A stretch of DNA of 64,000 nt, taken from Endocalyx cinctus. Its lineage: Eukaryota; Ascomycota; Sordariomycetes; Amphisphaeriales; Apiosporaceae. A model generated the notes under the pieces. It ran no database searches and was not told the origin of the DNA. It worked only from the letters and a program-made list of their open reading frames with translations. The stretch is taken from positions 5,358,441 to 5,422,440 of the forward strand of contig BCKC01000001.1 of the NCBI GenBank assembly GCA_001600455.1, given 5' to 3'. Both the position numbers and the translations under genes were made by a program. Position 1 is the stretch's first letter. Every line of letters starts with the position of its first letter. Positions 26,369 to 37,309 of this stretch are shown here, one piece after another.

Positions 26369-27325
26369 TGTGAAAAATACTCTTATTTAGAAATTAAACC
26401 GAGAACATTGTAGGACTGCGGTTCTTGCTTGACATTCATTTCAATTCAGAGGGACCGAACAGGGTATAAGAAAGTTTCGAGGTGATCAGTAGCTAGTGAG
26501 GCTCCGAGATAATAACGTCGTCATCTTGACTCCCGACGCCATATGATTTCCCTCGAGTCAGACTCGCTCATATTAGGTTTTCAAGCCCGCAATCATTTTC
26601 AAGTCAACTTTGTGAGCTAAATTGGATTGACTTCAGCATGGCATTGAAGATTAACGGGCGCTAAATAAGGGAAAGCTTACGTCGATAGGTAGGATACTTG
26701 ATCCGGTTTCCCGTCAGCACTAACGTCCTTCAGGTCATTAATTTCATCGCCTTTTTCATACAGAATTCATCTTCAAACTTCAAACCTTTAAACTATGTAT
26801 GCCGTCAAACAAGCTTTATAAGGTATTTTACTCGTCTAAATTCACAGTTTCTAGACCGCGATGATCACTCTATTATATCACCATAAACCATCCAGCTTGT
26901 TGACGAACGGGTTCAGCTGATTATTCTCACGTCGCAATGATTATTCATTCACGTCAAGATGATCGTTCTTTTATATCACCGTGTTCCAGGCCCTATTTAA
27001 TATCTGCTCTGTTAAAAAATCGAGTGCTCCCTAATCATCATAAATTCTGAGTCTGGATTTCTAATACACATACCGCTATTGCGTCTTGCTTTAATGGTCC
27101 AAAGCATCGATTGAGAGCACGCTTGAACATGTGAAGGACGGAAATAATGATGAGATGAATACCCATCTCTCCGAGGCTGGACCCTGGGTCTCCTCTCTCG
27201 AGAATTTTGTGTAAAATGGGCACCAGTCCGCATTTATTTCCCCAACTTCTATCGTAATTCGTCCACAAAATAGTTACACCTCAGGATCTGATGAAACTTC
27301 TTCAACCATATTGCCTGGAACTACG
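26369..27325. promoter_or_regulatory. Shared divergent promoter of the lectin-like and hairpin-protein genes
   Basis: 957 bp between two outward-facing start codons. The phrase ATGATNNTTCT.TTATATCACC recurs at about 26860-26882 and 26958-26981, a near-duplicate that might be a shared control site. No other supported gene. Confidence 0.45.
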
Positions 27326-30137
27326 ATGGCTACTACCACATCCACTGCCCCGGCACCCAGCGGCGCTGCACCTCCCTACATGGGTTGCATCCATATCCTG
27401 CAGTTCGGCGAAATCAGAGCGAACAAATTAGAGGCGCTTCCTCCAGAGGAATGTCTTAGGTTTGGAAGCCACGTTCGTCGTCTCACAATATATACGTGTG
27501 TGCATCGTTGGTGACTAACAGGTAGACTTATTCCTCCATTTAGTTGTATGTCCTGAGAGAGGAAGTTGACATAAATCGAATACTCCAACAATTTGTACCT
27601 ACCGACGCACCACCAATTTTGCACGTGCATATTTACTGTCATCGCCTCACCGGTACCCTCACGCTCACGGAAGAGACAGATAAGGAGACGGGAGAGAAAG
27701 TGGATGGGGTCCCTACCCTTGACTTGAACCTTTCCGGAAGTGGCTTGGCCCTCCGATCGCTACACATCTTCGCCGTGGAGGTTCCCAAGTTTAAAAAGAT
27801 AAACTTACCTAACCAGTGCCAACTTTTTCTCTATCTGGACGTGAACTCTACTCTGTCTGGGTTTGTTACTTCTATCTTGTCCGATGTTATGCTTAAGACT
27901 ATCCCGGCAAAGGGTGAAATTGGTGAAAAGAGTGAATTGGATCCTATCATCCGGACTAGTGCCTTGGGGATCCACCAGAACGCTTCCGGGGTCCGGACTG
28001 TCATTACAAATGTCCACGTAGACGAGCTACGGCCTCTTCGCCCGGATGAATTCGAGACCTTCGGAGAGCACGCGCGACGGTTTCAGAACCTCCCGCGCCT
28101 GCTCGACAATCTGTTCGTTTTGTCCGGCCAGGAACTCATGGGTAGCAAACCAAATATCTCATGGATTGCGGCTAAGCTCCGCTTCATCATTGCTTGTGCG
28201 CGAGGCAGCTCAAATCTCGTCGGCCTCGTGAACGAGTCCGAGAGCCTCCTAGATCGGTTACTGTTACCAAGAGACATTTCTTCAGGATTGGCCGAAAAGG
28301 ACTACAATGGTTGTTTATACGTCCCGGATAAGCCGCCGATGGTCCTGTCAAAAACGTTGGATGCACCTATAACGAATATGCTTGACATCAATCGCAAGCT
28401 TGAGAGCGACGAGGAGATGGCGAAACTGAAAACTCTAGTGCGGACAACGGGCGACAACCTCATGAAAGGCATCCAGGGCTGTATTGACCTCTCTTCGAAT
28501 AGTACAGCTCTTCAAGCAGCCGAAACAGACGTCACCGATTCAGCCACATCCGTCGTGGCCAAGACGAACGATCTGCAAAATTACGATAAGGAAATGGAGA
28601 AGGCCAAGAATAGTTTCCAAGCAGGTATAACTGCTTTTCAAAAACAGCAACAACGAAAAGCAATGTGGGCATTTATCGGGGCCGCTGTCGAGGTTTGCGC
28701 TGCTGTCGGTGTCGCCGTCTTTACCGCAGGCGCCGGTGCTCCCCTTGCAGGTGCGGCTGTCGGAAACTTAGTGAAAGGGGTGAGTATAACTTTCTTCAGG
28801 GACTGCCGTGAGGATGAATGCTTCTTCAAAAGAATCCACAACTCTCAATTTGCGCCCACTAATTTATCCTTCAGGGAGTAGAACTCGTGAAAGAAGAATC
28901 GAAGATCTTGGGAGCACTTAAGAAACTCGCAATGGCCTGCAAAGATGTCTATCCTAAGGTTATGGCCGCTATTAATAACCATAAGAAATTTGGTGCCTTG
29001 ACTGGCGAGCCCTCGCCAGCGCAAATGGTGGTTCAAATGAAGAAAGTGGCCTCGGATATCAACTCGAAAATGCTCACTGGCACGGCAGGCGAGCGAATAG
29101 ATTATCTCGGGCTGCTCGCTGACTGGCGCGAGATAAATCTCAACGTCGACTTGGCTTTCGTACAAATATCCGATCAAGTCGAACATAAGCCCATCCAAGG
29201 CATGCCCGAATATAACCGGGCCCTGAAGAATATGGTTATCAGAGGCGAAACGCTGATCTTGGCGTTGAAGGAGGCGTACGATGCGCGAATCCGCTACCTG
29301 TCGCTGAGCGCGCAGGCCAAGGCCAGGCAAGCAGTCACGGACGAGGTGAAGAGCATCCAAGCCAAGGCCGTCGCGAACACCATCTCCGAAGCGGTCGCGT
29401 ATTTGCCCATCCAGGAGCGGATGACGATGGAGCTTATGCGGCAGAGGCGGGCCATGTTCAACCTGCTGCACCGGGGCATCCTCGCGCTCGCTTACGACAC
29501 CAACAGCCTCAAAAAGCAGAAGGAGAGGTTCGGGTCGCTCTCGCCGACGCTCAACGTGCGCGAATTCGCGAATCTGTGGGCCGATTATAAGGAGGCGATG
29601 GTCGAGCCTCAGCAGATGCAGAAGGACCGGATCACCGTCTCCGCGGCCGACGGTCTTCTGGACAAGGGGTGGAACGAGATGCTGGTCAATAACGGCGAGA
29701 CGCCGTTCCATATCCTCCCTACCATCCCGAAACTGAAGCGCAAGCACCACATGCGGATGAACCGGATCTACGCCACCTTCAAGGGCCTCCGCCGCCAGAA
29801 CGATCCGACCAACCCGGAGCGGGACGGCTCGACCAGGGACCTGCAGGCCCTCCAGTACACGATCCAGATGGGGCCGGTCATGACCGACCGCGCGAGCCCT
29901 TTCAACGGGGCGACGAGCTCGGCCAACAAGATCGTGCAGTACTACATGCGTCCCCAAATGCTGCTGAAATCGGGCAACGAAAACGACTTTTCGGAGCCGG
30001 AAAAGTTCGCTAAGATATCCCTCTGCTGCTTCGGGTCGATCTCGTTCGGCGAAGAGGTCACGTCGGTCTGGGATCTCACGACGATTACGGATATAGAATT
30101 GAGTATTGAGTATGAAAGTTTGATCTATAAGTCTTAG
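27326..30137 (+). CDS. Large protein with central helical region and hydrophobic hairpin (alpha-pore-forming-toxin-like architecture)
   Basis: 890 aa in three exons: 27326-27499, 27544-28779, 28875-30137. The first intron (44 bp, donor GTGCAT) is the only phase-0 choice that keeps the alignment-like continuity but is short, so the first junction is uncertain; the second (GTGAGT/CAG, 95 bp) is clear. Residues about 59-270 look beta-rich. About 375-431 is a charged, helical stretch. About 432-470 is a Gly/Ala/Val-rich hydrophobic hairpin with a GAGAP turn. Long amphipathic helices follow, then a mixed C-terminal domain rich in basic residues. Long helices flanking a hydrophobic hairpin are the hallmark of alpha-pore-forming proteins (ClyA/Xax/Hbl-like plan). 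There is no signal peptide. Function is inferred from architecture only. GC content rises sharply after about 29240. Confidence 0.65.
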
Positions 30138-30727
30138 GGTAAATAGCTGGCCGGGAAAGCATCTCACGTTTTTCGCGTTCCCTAAACAATGCTAAATATT
30201 AACTTGAATTTCACCCGGCTAAAGTACATGTTCAGACGGCAGATATACTTCTAACCATGCCATGAGGAAAAACTTTTCTTGTAGCTGCGCGAAGACAGAC
30301 AAAGCAGTGAAAATAGTGCGTGAGCTTGATTGGTGAGGAGAAGATTGTTCAGCTAATAATGTACAATGGTAAAAGTAACAGCAAAATCTAATTTTTATTC
30401 GTGTTATTCTATTCTATTTTAAGAAAAAGAGTGTGCCATTTAGCTATCGCAGTCGTTGAAAACTAACGTAAACTAAACTTTAAGATGCCTCAAGAAGCAT
30501 CTAGATGCTGCGACATTAAAAAGAAAATCTAATTATAACCACCGGAATTAATCCATATGGGTATTCACGAACCTTCAAATACATAGGGGAGATTGGAAAT
30601 ATTATAATATGTATATATGTACAAATTTTATTTACATGAGAGGAGCCAACCCCCCCCCCCCCCCCAAAAAAATACTTACATTAACCTGGGTTAACGAGAA
30701 TCTACTAAGTATACTTACTCTCTCTAC
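30138..30727. other. Intergenic region between convergent genes
   Basis: 3' flanks of the hairpin gene and the kinesin gene. AT-rich, ending with the C16 tract. No supported gene. Confidence 0.5.
30650..30665. repeat. Poly(C) tract, 16 bp, followed by A7
   Basis: Sixteen consecutive C directly followed by seven A in the 3' flank of the kinesin gene. Long poly(C) is rare in this otherwise AT-rich spacer and is prone to sequencing error. Confidence 0.85.
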
Positions 30728-32959
30728 TCACTTCTTCCCTCCCCTCGGCGTCGTCCCACTCGACGAGCCAGGAAACTTCCTAGTCCGGGACCTGCCGCGG
30801 GTAGGCGTACCCAGCGTCGAAGGCGACGGGCTGCCGGGAGTTCCGCGCACGGACCCGGTCGGGGTATAAATCCTAGGTCGGGGAGTCCTAGGAATGCTGA
30901 CGTGAACGAGCGGGGAGCTCTTCGCGGGCCTACCGGACCCCGCGCCGGGGGTGCGCGGGACCGAGGACGACGACGACGAGGACCCGCCCGCGCTGATGGC
31001 CGCCCTGGTGCGCGTCAGGGAGGCGAGGCGGGCCTTGGAGGCCTCGGCGCCCTTCTCGAGCGTGTTGAGCGTGTCGGCTTCGTGCGCCCGGAGGGGCGAG
31101 ATGGTGATCATCATGACGGTCCGGCAGCCCTCGGAGAGGACCGGTCGGAGGGTCTTGGTGAGGAGCGAGTTGTACGAGACGGCGGTGCCGGCGCCGAGGG
31201 CGGTGATGACGCGGTTGAGGTCCTGGAGGCTCTCGTTGATCTTGATCCCCTCCTTCAGCTGCGTCCCCGTGTACCCCTCCTTGCCGGACCTCTCGCTGCC
31301 GGCTAGGTCGACGAGCGTGAGCCTGCTCTCGTTCACCTGTCCCGCTCGGGGCCCGTTCAGCGGCGCTTTCTTGACGCGGATCTGCAGGATGAAGTGGGAT
31401 CGGGACGACTCCGAGTTCAGCTTGGTCGAAGCTTGGGTTCGCGACTTGACGGCGCCGTCTATCATGTCGTAAGCGTCTAGAATCGCGGGGGCCGAATGGA
31501 AAGTGGCACCCTCTCGACCGACTATCGCTCTATCCTCGTCAAGAAGATCGTAAATTTTATCCAGGTAGATCTCGATGACTGAAAGGTCAATGGAGAAAGC
31601 ATGATCTTCCTGCTGGGTTTGTTGCGCTTCGTACAGCTGCTGTAAAACACGGTATAGTATTCCGTCATCGGATACCCCGCCGGTGCCTGAGAGGTCTTTG
31701 TTTGACATCGTGAACGTCTTACCTGATCCGGTCTGACCGTACGCGAAGATGCAAACGGCCTTCCCGTCTATGGCCGACGCAGTCAGGTCCTCGAGTTCCC
31801 TGAAGACGTCGTCGTTGGTATCGTCCTCGCCGAAGATGCGCTCGTACTCGAAAGGCTTGATCTCGATCCTCTCGGTGCCCATGGCCGTCCTGGTCTTCTT
31901 CGTATAGTTCATCTTGGACCAGTTTCCGAGTCTGCCGCCTGCTTCGCGAGTCCCGAGGTCGATAAGCTGCGACGCCGGCGTGTTCTCGGGAGCGGGACGG
32001 ACTCGGCACATGACGCGGATGTTTCCTTTCAGGTCCTGGACCTGGTCGAAAAGACTCGCGACGCGATCCCGTTGGTTTTGCAGCTGAGCGCGGAAATCTT
32101 CGACTACTTCTTCGCGGATATTGTCTAGCTTCTCCTCGGTCTCGTTCCTATACTGACTGAACTCCAGCTTTATAGCTTGGGCCTCGGTCTCGGCTTCTAT
32201 AGCTCTGCGCTTGAGCTCGTCGATGGTGTTCTGGACATCGGAAACTATCTCTTGAGGCTCCATGTCAGCGGTATCGTCAGTCGTAGTCTCAATTGCCTCG
32301 CCGGGGTCTTCTTCGAAGAGATCAGCCTCCTGCTCCTCGACGATTGATCCACTGCCACCTGTCACGTTTTGTGCCATCTGAGCCAGAAACTCGTTGGTGC
32401 CCCCGATATCAGAGATGTTTTCTCTCATATACTGCATCTGCTCAGCCAAAGTTACGTTGACAGCAGCGAGATCCTGGATTTGGCCGAGTGTATCGTTGAT
32501 CTGGTCTCGCAACTCGTCAGGTGAAAGGGTAGGTGGGTTCTGAGGAATGGATATGTTGGGAAGCTCGTCCTTCAGGGTATTAAAGCTCTCCTGGACGCTG
32601 GCGACAATATTCCTCAGCTCTTTGTTGATATTATCGGTCGAATCCTTGTTATCACCGAATTTGGTGTTGATATCACTTTGCAATTTCGTCAATACAGCCT
32701 CGAGGGATTCCATATGTGGAACCATGATACTGGCAAACTGTCTGACTGCTTCCTCTGTCTCTCTTTTCCTAGGGTTCCGGGCTGATTCCGAGACGACGGT
32801 TCGAAGGGCCTTCACCTCATCTGCTAGCTCTTGCACGCTCTTTTCATTGTCGTTTTTGGGGTGAGTCACGGCCTCCGAAACGAAAGCTCGAAGAGCTGTC
32901 ATCTCGGCGGCAATCTGCTCAAGCTGGTCATTACGTTTCTTTCCATCTTGAGAAGCCAT
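30728..32959 (-). CDS. Kinesin-14 family C-terminal motor protein, divergent
   Basis: Minus-end-directed microtubule motor by family. 743 aa, intronless. Residues 1-310 are mostly coiled coil (several E/K/L-rich segments, with an acidic stretch near 205-240). The kinesin-14 neck/motor junction is LKGNIRVMCRVRP (about 310-322). P-loop GQTGSGKT (408-415), switch I NSESSRSH and switch II LVDLAGSER are intact, so ATPase activity is expected. The conserved microtubule-binding block that normally reads like YRNSKLT is replaced by SYNSLLTKTL. After the motor (about 645) a basic Ser/Pro/Arg tail of about 95 residues follows, unusual because kinesin-14 motors normally end soon after the motor core. 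It is probably a paralogue rather than the housekeeping KlpA/Kar3. Confidence 0.9.
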   Translation of the reverse strand: MASQDGKKRNDQLEQIAAEMTALRAFVSEAVTHPKNDNEKSVQELADEVKALRTVVSESARNPRKRETEEAVRQFASIMVPHMESLEAVLTKLQSDINTKFGDNKDSTDNINKELRNIVASVQESFNTLKDELPNISIPQNPPTLSPDELRDQINDTLGQIQDLAAVNVTLAEQMQYMRENISDIGGTNEFLAQMAQNVTGGSGSIVEEQEADLFEEDPGEAIETTTDDTADMEPQEIVSDVQNTIDELKRRAIEAETEAQAIKLEFSQYRNETEEKLDNIREEVVEDFRAQLQNQRDRVASLFDQVQDLKGNIRVMCRVRPAPENTPASQLIDLGTREAGGRLGNWSKMNYTKKTRTAMGTERIEIKPFEYERIFGEDDTNDDVFRELEDLTASAIDGKAVCIFAYGQTGSGKTFTMSNKDLSGTGGVSDDGILYRVLQQLYEAQQTQQEDHAFSIDLSVIEIYLDKIYDLLDEDRAIVGREGATFHSAPAILDAYDMIDGAVKSRTQASTKLNSESSRSHFILQIRVKKAPLNGPRAGQVNESRLTLVDLAGSERSGKEGYTGTQLKEGIKINESLQDLNRVITALGAGTAVSYNSLLTKTLRPVLSEGCRTVMMITISPLRAHEADTLNTLEKGAEASKARLASLTRTRAAISAGGSSSSSSSVPRTPGAGSGRPAKSSPLVHVSIPRTPRPRIYTPTGSVRGTPGSPSPSTLGTPTRGRSRTRKFPGSSSGTTPRGGKK

Positions 32960-35900
32960 ATTGAAATTGGTTCAATATTTATTTTTTACTTCTTCTCTCG
33001 AAAGGGTCACTTACTGGAAGTTGAAGCTGTGGTAAAGTGAGTGTTTCCGTGCGCTGTTTTGTGCGAGTATGCTTTTCTTGTTCTGAAGATCAAATGAAAT
33101 GTCCGGTAAGTACTTACGGTTCGTTGGTGCTTTTTATATGTTAAGTTATAATCATGCGAGGTATTCGAACAATGAAATTGTATCCGATCGGGCGTTGAAT
33201 GAGTATGAAACATCCCCAAAGAATCTCGTTGTCTTCTTCTTGTTCCTGAACAAAAAGAGCATTGTCACGCTTTCTTTGCGAGTAGTATGTTCTAATTTCT
33301 TTTTTTTGTCTCCTTTGTTAGTCTATATTTAATATTTATCGTATACTGTGTTGTCGTCGACTTTTGTGGAGGTGAAGAAGACGGATGAACTGTGCGTGGC
33401 TTACGTAAGGATTATACATAAGATACAGCGGAAGTATCCATGCAGCCATCTGCGGCGTAAAAGATCTGGAGAAGTTGTCGGATGTCACCGGGCACTAGTG
33501 TCAGACGAACAAGGATGTTAATAGCGATACTCGCTAGACGCAAACTGGTCAATAACGAGTGTATTAAGGACGATGATACGATTTGTAAATAGCAAAATCT
33601 CATTTGAGACAAACAAGAGATGATTTATTAGGTGCACGTGTACGGAGTAATGATTTTTGCGGCATTCCATCACATTATTTTGGACGGCGATTAGCGATTG
33701 GTGGGGGGATGTTGGAGTATCTACACTATTAAGGAAATGAGGTAGTAGGCTAAAATGATGTCGAACAAGGAGTTGATGCATCATGTTTCATAATCGTTGC
33801 AAAGATCAATAATGAAGAGATAGTAAGTTGTGTATTCACAGTAGGTATAGGTGCTAAGACTTGATTTCATGTTTTGCGCCGAAATCTTTGATCCTTTAGT
33901 CTTTGGGTACTTTAAGATGAATATGAGGTTATTGTTCGAGTATATATTACCTAGGTATGTATATCATACCTAACCTAAGTACTTGGCAGCTTGGGTAGAG
34001 GCAATATATACTCCGTATATTTCTTAAAGTTGTTATTTATTACCTAGGTTAGACTGCTAGGTTCATCTCTTGAGCTACGGACGGGCGGTGTATCGAATTG
34101 ACAAATGTGCATCCGTAGACGATACTAAAGTAAGTGCCAGAGTGCGTGTATTCAATAAAGATAAAGATGATTGATCTTATCAGCCCATGTGGCATGAAAG
34201 ATGCACACGTACTATGTATAGTACCAAGCGTACATGTATACTATACCATATGCCAATGTAATGTACCGCGCATCCATTACTAGTGTACGCGCTCAGCAGG
34301 TCTCACGGACGGATGCGCCGGGTGGACAAGGTTCTTTTTTAGATATGATTAAAGATGATACCCAATCGACCAAGGTACGGTGTCACATGTAGACAGCCAA
34401 GAGTAATAAATCATTAGGTATAATTGGTTATTTTATTTTACAAAATTGAAGATACAAATCTTTTTTTTTTTATCTTGTTTACCGGTTTTCTTCGTTTTTC
34501 TCCTCTCTTTTTTTCTTATTCTTTTCCGGTCTTACGATTTTTCCTTTGAAGGTCTTCATATCAAATAAATTACTCCAAAGTAACTATGACTAAATAATGA
34601 GCCGGTTAGGCACTTTTACTACGGTACTGTACGGTAGATGAGTTGATATGTACGTGTGCGCTTGGAGAATACGCGTATGCAGTTGACGAACGCCGATCTG
34701 TACATGACGCTACCACGAATTTGGGATGGGTTGGAGAAAGTATTAGATACGCATATACGAACAAAGGATCTCGTATTTCTTGATCAGTACACTAAGTAAC
34801 CAAATTCACAACTTCGTAGGTTAAGAATCTTGAATTCGTTTATATTTCACCGGTGTGATATACATATATCAGTGATAATCGTAATCATTGTACAGAGTAA
34901 TCAGTATCGTGATAGATGTAAAAGAGAGTCGAGGAGGGGATTTCCTCGATTTCTTCATGCGAGTTAAAATTGTTTCGGTTCTAGGTGCCGAATGCGCTCA
35001 GACCGTAAAACATACTAGCTACTTAGGGAAACAGATCAAGACAATCATGTAATTTGATTGGATCTTTCGATATTTCTTCAGCAATAAATATCCATACATA
35101 TATAGTACATGATACATAGTACTCTCTCTCTCTCTCTCTCTATTTCTCTCTTCCTTCTTCGGCCATAATCCTAGCGTAGGTCTTAGTCCAGTAAACCCCT
35201 GTTAATAGGAGATTTTGTACCGGATTGATACCCTATTAATTACTTAGCTTAGGTACTTAGGTAGTTATATACACCGTCATAAAGTATCTAAGCTAACTAA
35301 ATACTCTTAAGTACCTAAATATTACTAGGATAATAGGTACCTAGGCAGGTACTAATACTACACTAATACACTAATGTAGCTGCTTGTTAAGTATTGCTTT
35401 GACTGGGTTGACCTACCACCCCGGTTCTGTTATCGTGAGCTTCGTCGATGCGTCAAAAGAGGAAATACCATGGCTAATTTTTCTATTTTCCTTTTTATTT
35501 ATTTTACTAGCCAATTTCTTTACCGCGCTTCTTGAAACGCTCAATATTTCTTCTATTTCTCTGTTTTCTTCCCACCCTTCCTCAACCTCACTTCTCTCTC
35601 GTCTTCCTTTCTTCTTTGCATTCAATTATTTACTGGGATTTATTCCGTCAATAATTGTACATATCATAATTAGCACTTCAATAGTACTATACTTCAGTCA
35701 ATCGGATATATACTTTGCATTGCATTATTCTTATCCCGTTTTTTTTTCCTTCGAGAATAGACACCGGATTGTTTATCTCGATTCTTATCTTTACTTGATT
35801 ATTTCGTACCTCGCGTAATAAATATACCATCTTCGTTCTCCAGCATCTGTAAGTTGCGCACTACACCTAGAGGTCTTAACGACTCCTAGCTTTCTCGCGA

Positions 35901-35967
35901 TCCTCCTTATTCCAAAGAAACATAATAATTTATAACCAAAAACAAGTTCTTTTGAAATTCGGTCACC
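32960..35967. other. Intergenic region (3 kb) with palindromic words and CT repeat
   Basis: Left part is the kinesin promoter. The middle has several copies of TACCTAGGTA-like palindromes (around 33949, 34040, 35250-35345). A 144-codon open frame at 35384-35818 has no ATG and is not called. The right end is the 5' leader of the DUF7707 gene. Confidence 0.5.
35122..35141. repeat. (CT)10 microsatellite
   Basis: Ten uninterrupted CT units followed by further pyrimidine-rich sequence. Confidence 0.9.
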
Positions 35968-36714
35968 ATGATTGCTCCCGTTGCCGCACTTGCCACCCTC
36001 TCTTTCTTGGGATTGGTCTCTGGCCAAGCAAACTCCAACTCGACTTTCAAGATCTCCGATCCTACCTCTATCGATATTTCTACGAGATCTTCATGGTGTC
36101 AAGGAGAGACCGACTCTTGCAGTACTCTCTGTGGTACCGCAATTGCGAATTCTTGCAACACCGTACGTACTATTTACCAGCCACATCAATAGTCTAGTAA
36201 AATTTTAACCATCAATCTATTGTAGGACACTCTCGATTTCAGCTGCGTTTGCTCCGGTGACAACGAGCCGAATATGAACCTGTACACAAACACTATGCCC
36301 TGGGTATGAACTCACCTTTTCTTTTTTTTTTAATGCGCATTCTACTTGCCCACTCAACCACCCCACTTTTTACTCTTTTCCGCTGACCTCGCATGTTTTA
36401 CGACACAGTTCGTCTGCACTGAACTGAACGACGAATGTATTACCGCCAACGAGAATGACGCCGCCGGTCAAAAGAACTGTACTTCTACTTACCACGATAA
36501 CTGCGGTACCGAGGACGTTGCCGACCACGCTGGAGAGGGCTCCGTAAGCTCGACGACTAGCTCGGCAGCAGCCAGCAGCACTAGCGCTGCCGCGTCCTCC
36601 GCTACCACGTCGCCTTCTAAGGCCGCTGCCGCTGCTCTTCCTACCGCCCACCTTCAGTACTTTGGAAATGGCGCCGCCGCCGTCGCCGTTGGTTTGATGG
36701 CCTTTGCGCTGTAA
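35968..36714 (+). CDS. DUF7707-type Cys-rich GPI-anchored surface protein
   Basis: 192 aa in three exons (35968-36162, 36226-36303, 36409-36714; introns 63 and 105 bp, both phase 0). The signal peptide covers residues 1-19. The Cys-rich domain follows, with SIDISTRSSWCQGETDSCSTLC, DTLDFSCVCS and PNMNLYTNTMPWFVC, the pattern of fungal DUF7707 proteins. It is followed by a Ser/Thr/Ala-rich stalk and a C-terminal hydrophobic tail after a small-residue site, as expected for a GPI anchor. Probably a cell-wall or plasma-membrane surface protein; the molecular role is unknown for the family. Confidence 0.87.
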
Positions 36715-37309
36715 GGAGATGGACGGGTAGATTTGGGTTGAGTCAGGAGCGTGGATGGTTTATTTCTGGACATTTTGTCACGTCAAAGTAAGAGAGAGGA
36801 AGGAGAACGATAGGCATTGCAGCGGATGATAATAATGAAGAATGAAAGTCTGTATGAAAGAGGCTCTCCAAAATATCTCTCGCACGTTTGATCTCTGTTC
36901 CTCCACGTGTTTTCCTCCCCTTTGTTTCTAAAATTCCCGTTTACCCTTTGACTTCTAACCTAGCTTCACAAACAAAACGCATTGTTCTTGACTCAGGACC
37001 AAGTCACGAAACAAAGCTGTTGTTTAACAACAGCTTTACTTTGACGGCACTATTTAATAAGATGGCCATAGCGTCATTATTCGAATTGGAAAACGGTTAA
37101 TACCTTTTACGCGTTATCACTAACAGCTTAATTGATACCTTTTTTAAAGTTCAAACACTTGAATTGGAAACTACTCACCGTTGAGGTGTTTTGAACCGAT
37201 CTGAACAAAGAAAGAAAAACGCAAGAAAAAGGGGATATAACTTCGAAAGAGAATAAAGCCGACTTTTTCAAAATTACTAACGCTCAAATATATGGAATAA
37301 ATAGCTTGG
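36715..37309. other. Intergenic region (595 bp)
   Basis: 3' flank of the DUF7707 gene and promoter of the amidoligase-like gene. It includes an inverted repeat around 37016-37033 (AAGCTGTTGTT/AACAACAGCTT), which could form a hairpin. No supported gene. Confidence 0.45.
37016..37033. repeat. Short perfect inverted repeat
   Basis: AAGCTGTTG and its complement CAACAGCTT are arranged head to head around TTTAA, just upstream of the amidoligase-like gene. It could be a hairpin or a dyad-symmetric protein site. Confidence 0.45.

Noticed and set aside
28845..30167. 440-codon antisense open frame opposite the last exon of the hairpin gene
   Set aside because: Arises from strong G/C-ending codon bias on the plus strand; Arg/Leu/Asp/His-rich translation without recognisable domains, and no start or splice context.
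34070..34100. GACGGGCGGTGTAT resembling the 3' end of small-subunit rRNA (reverse strand)
   Set aside because: Match is limited to about a dozen bases and the flanks do not continue the rRNA.
35384..35818. 144-codon hydrophobic frame
   Set aside because: Contains no ATG and starts at TTG; AT-rich leader sequence read as Phe/Ile/Leu/Ser.
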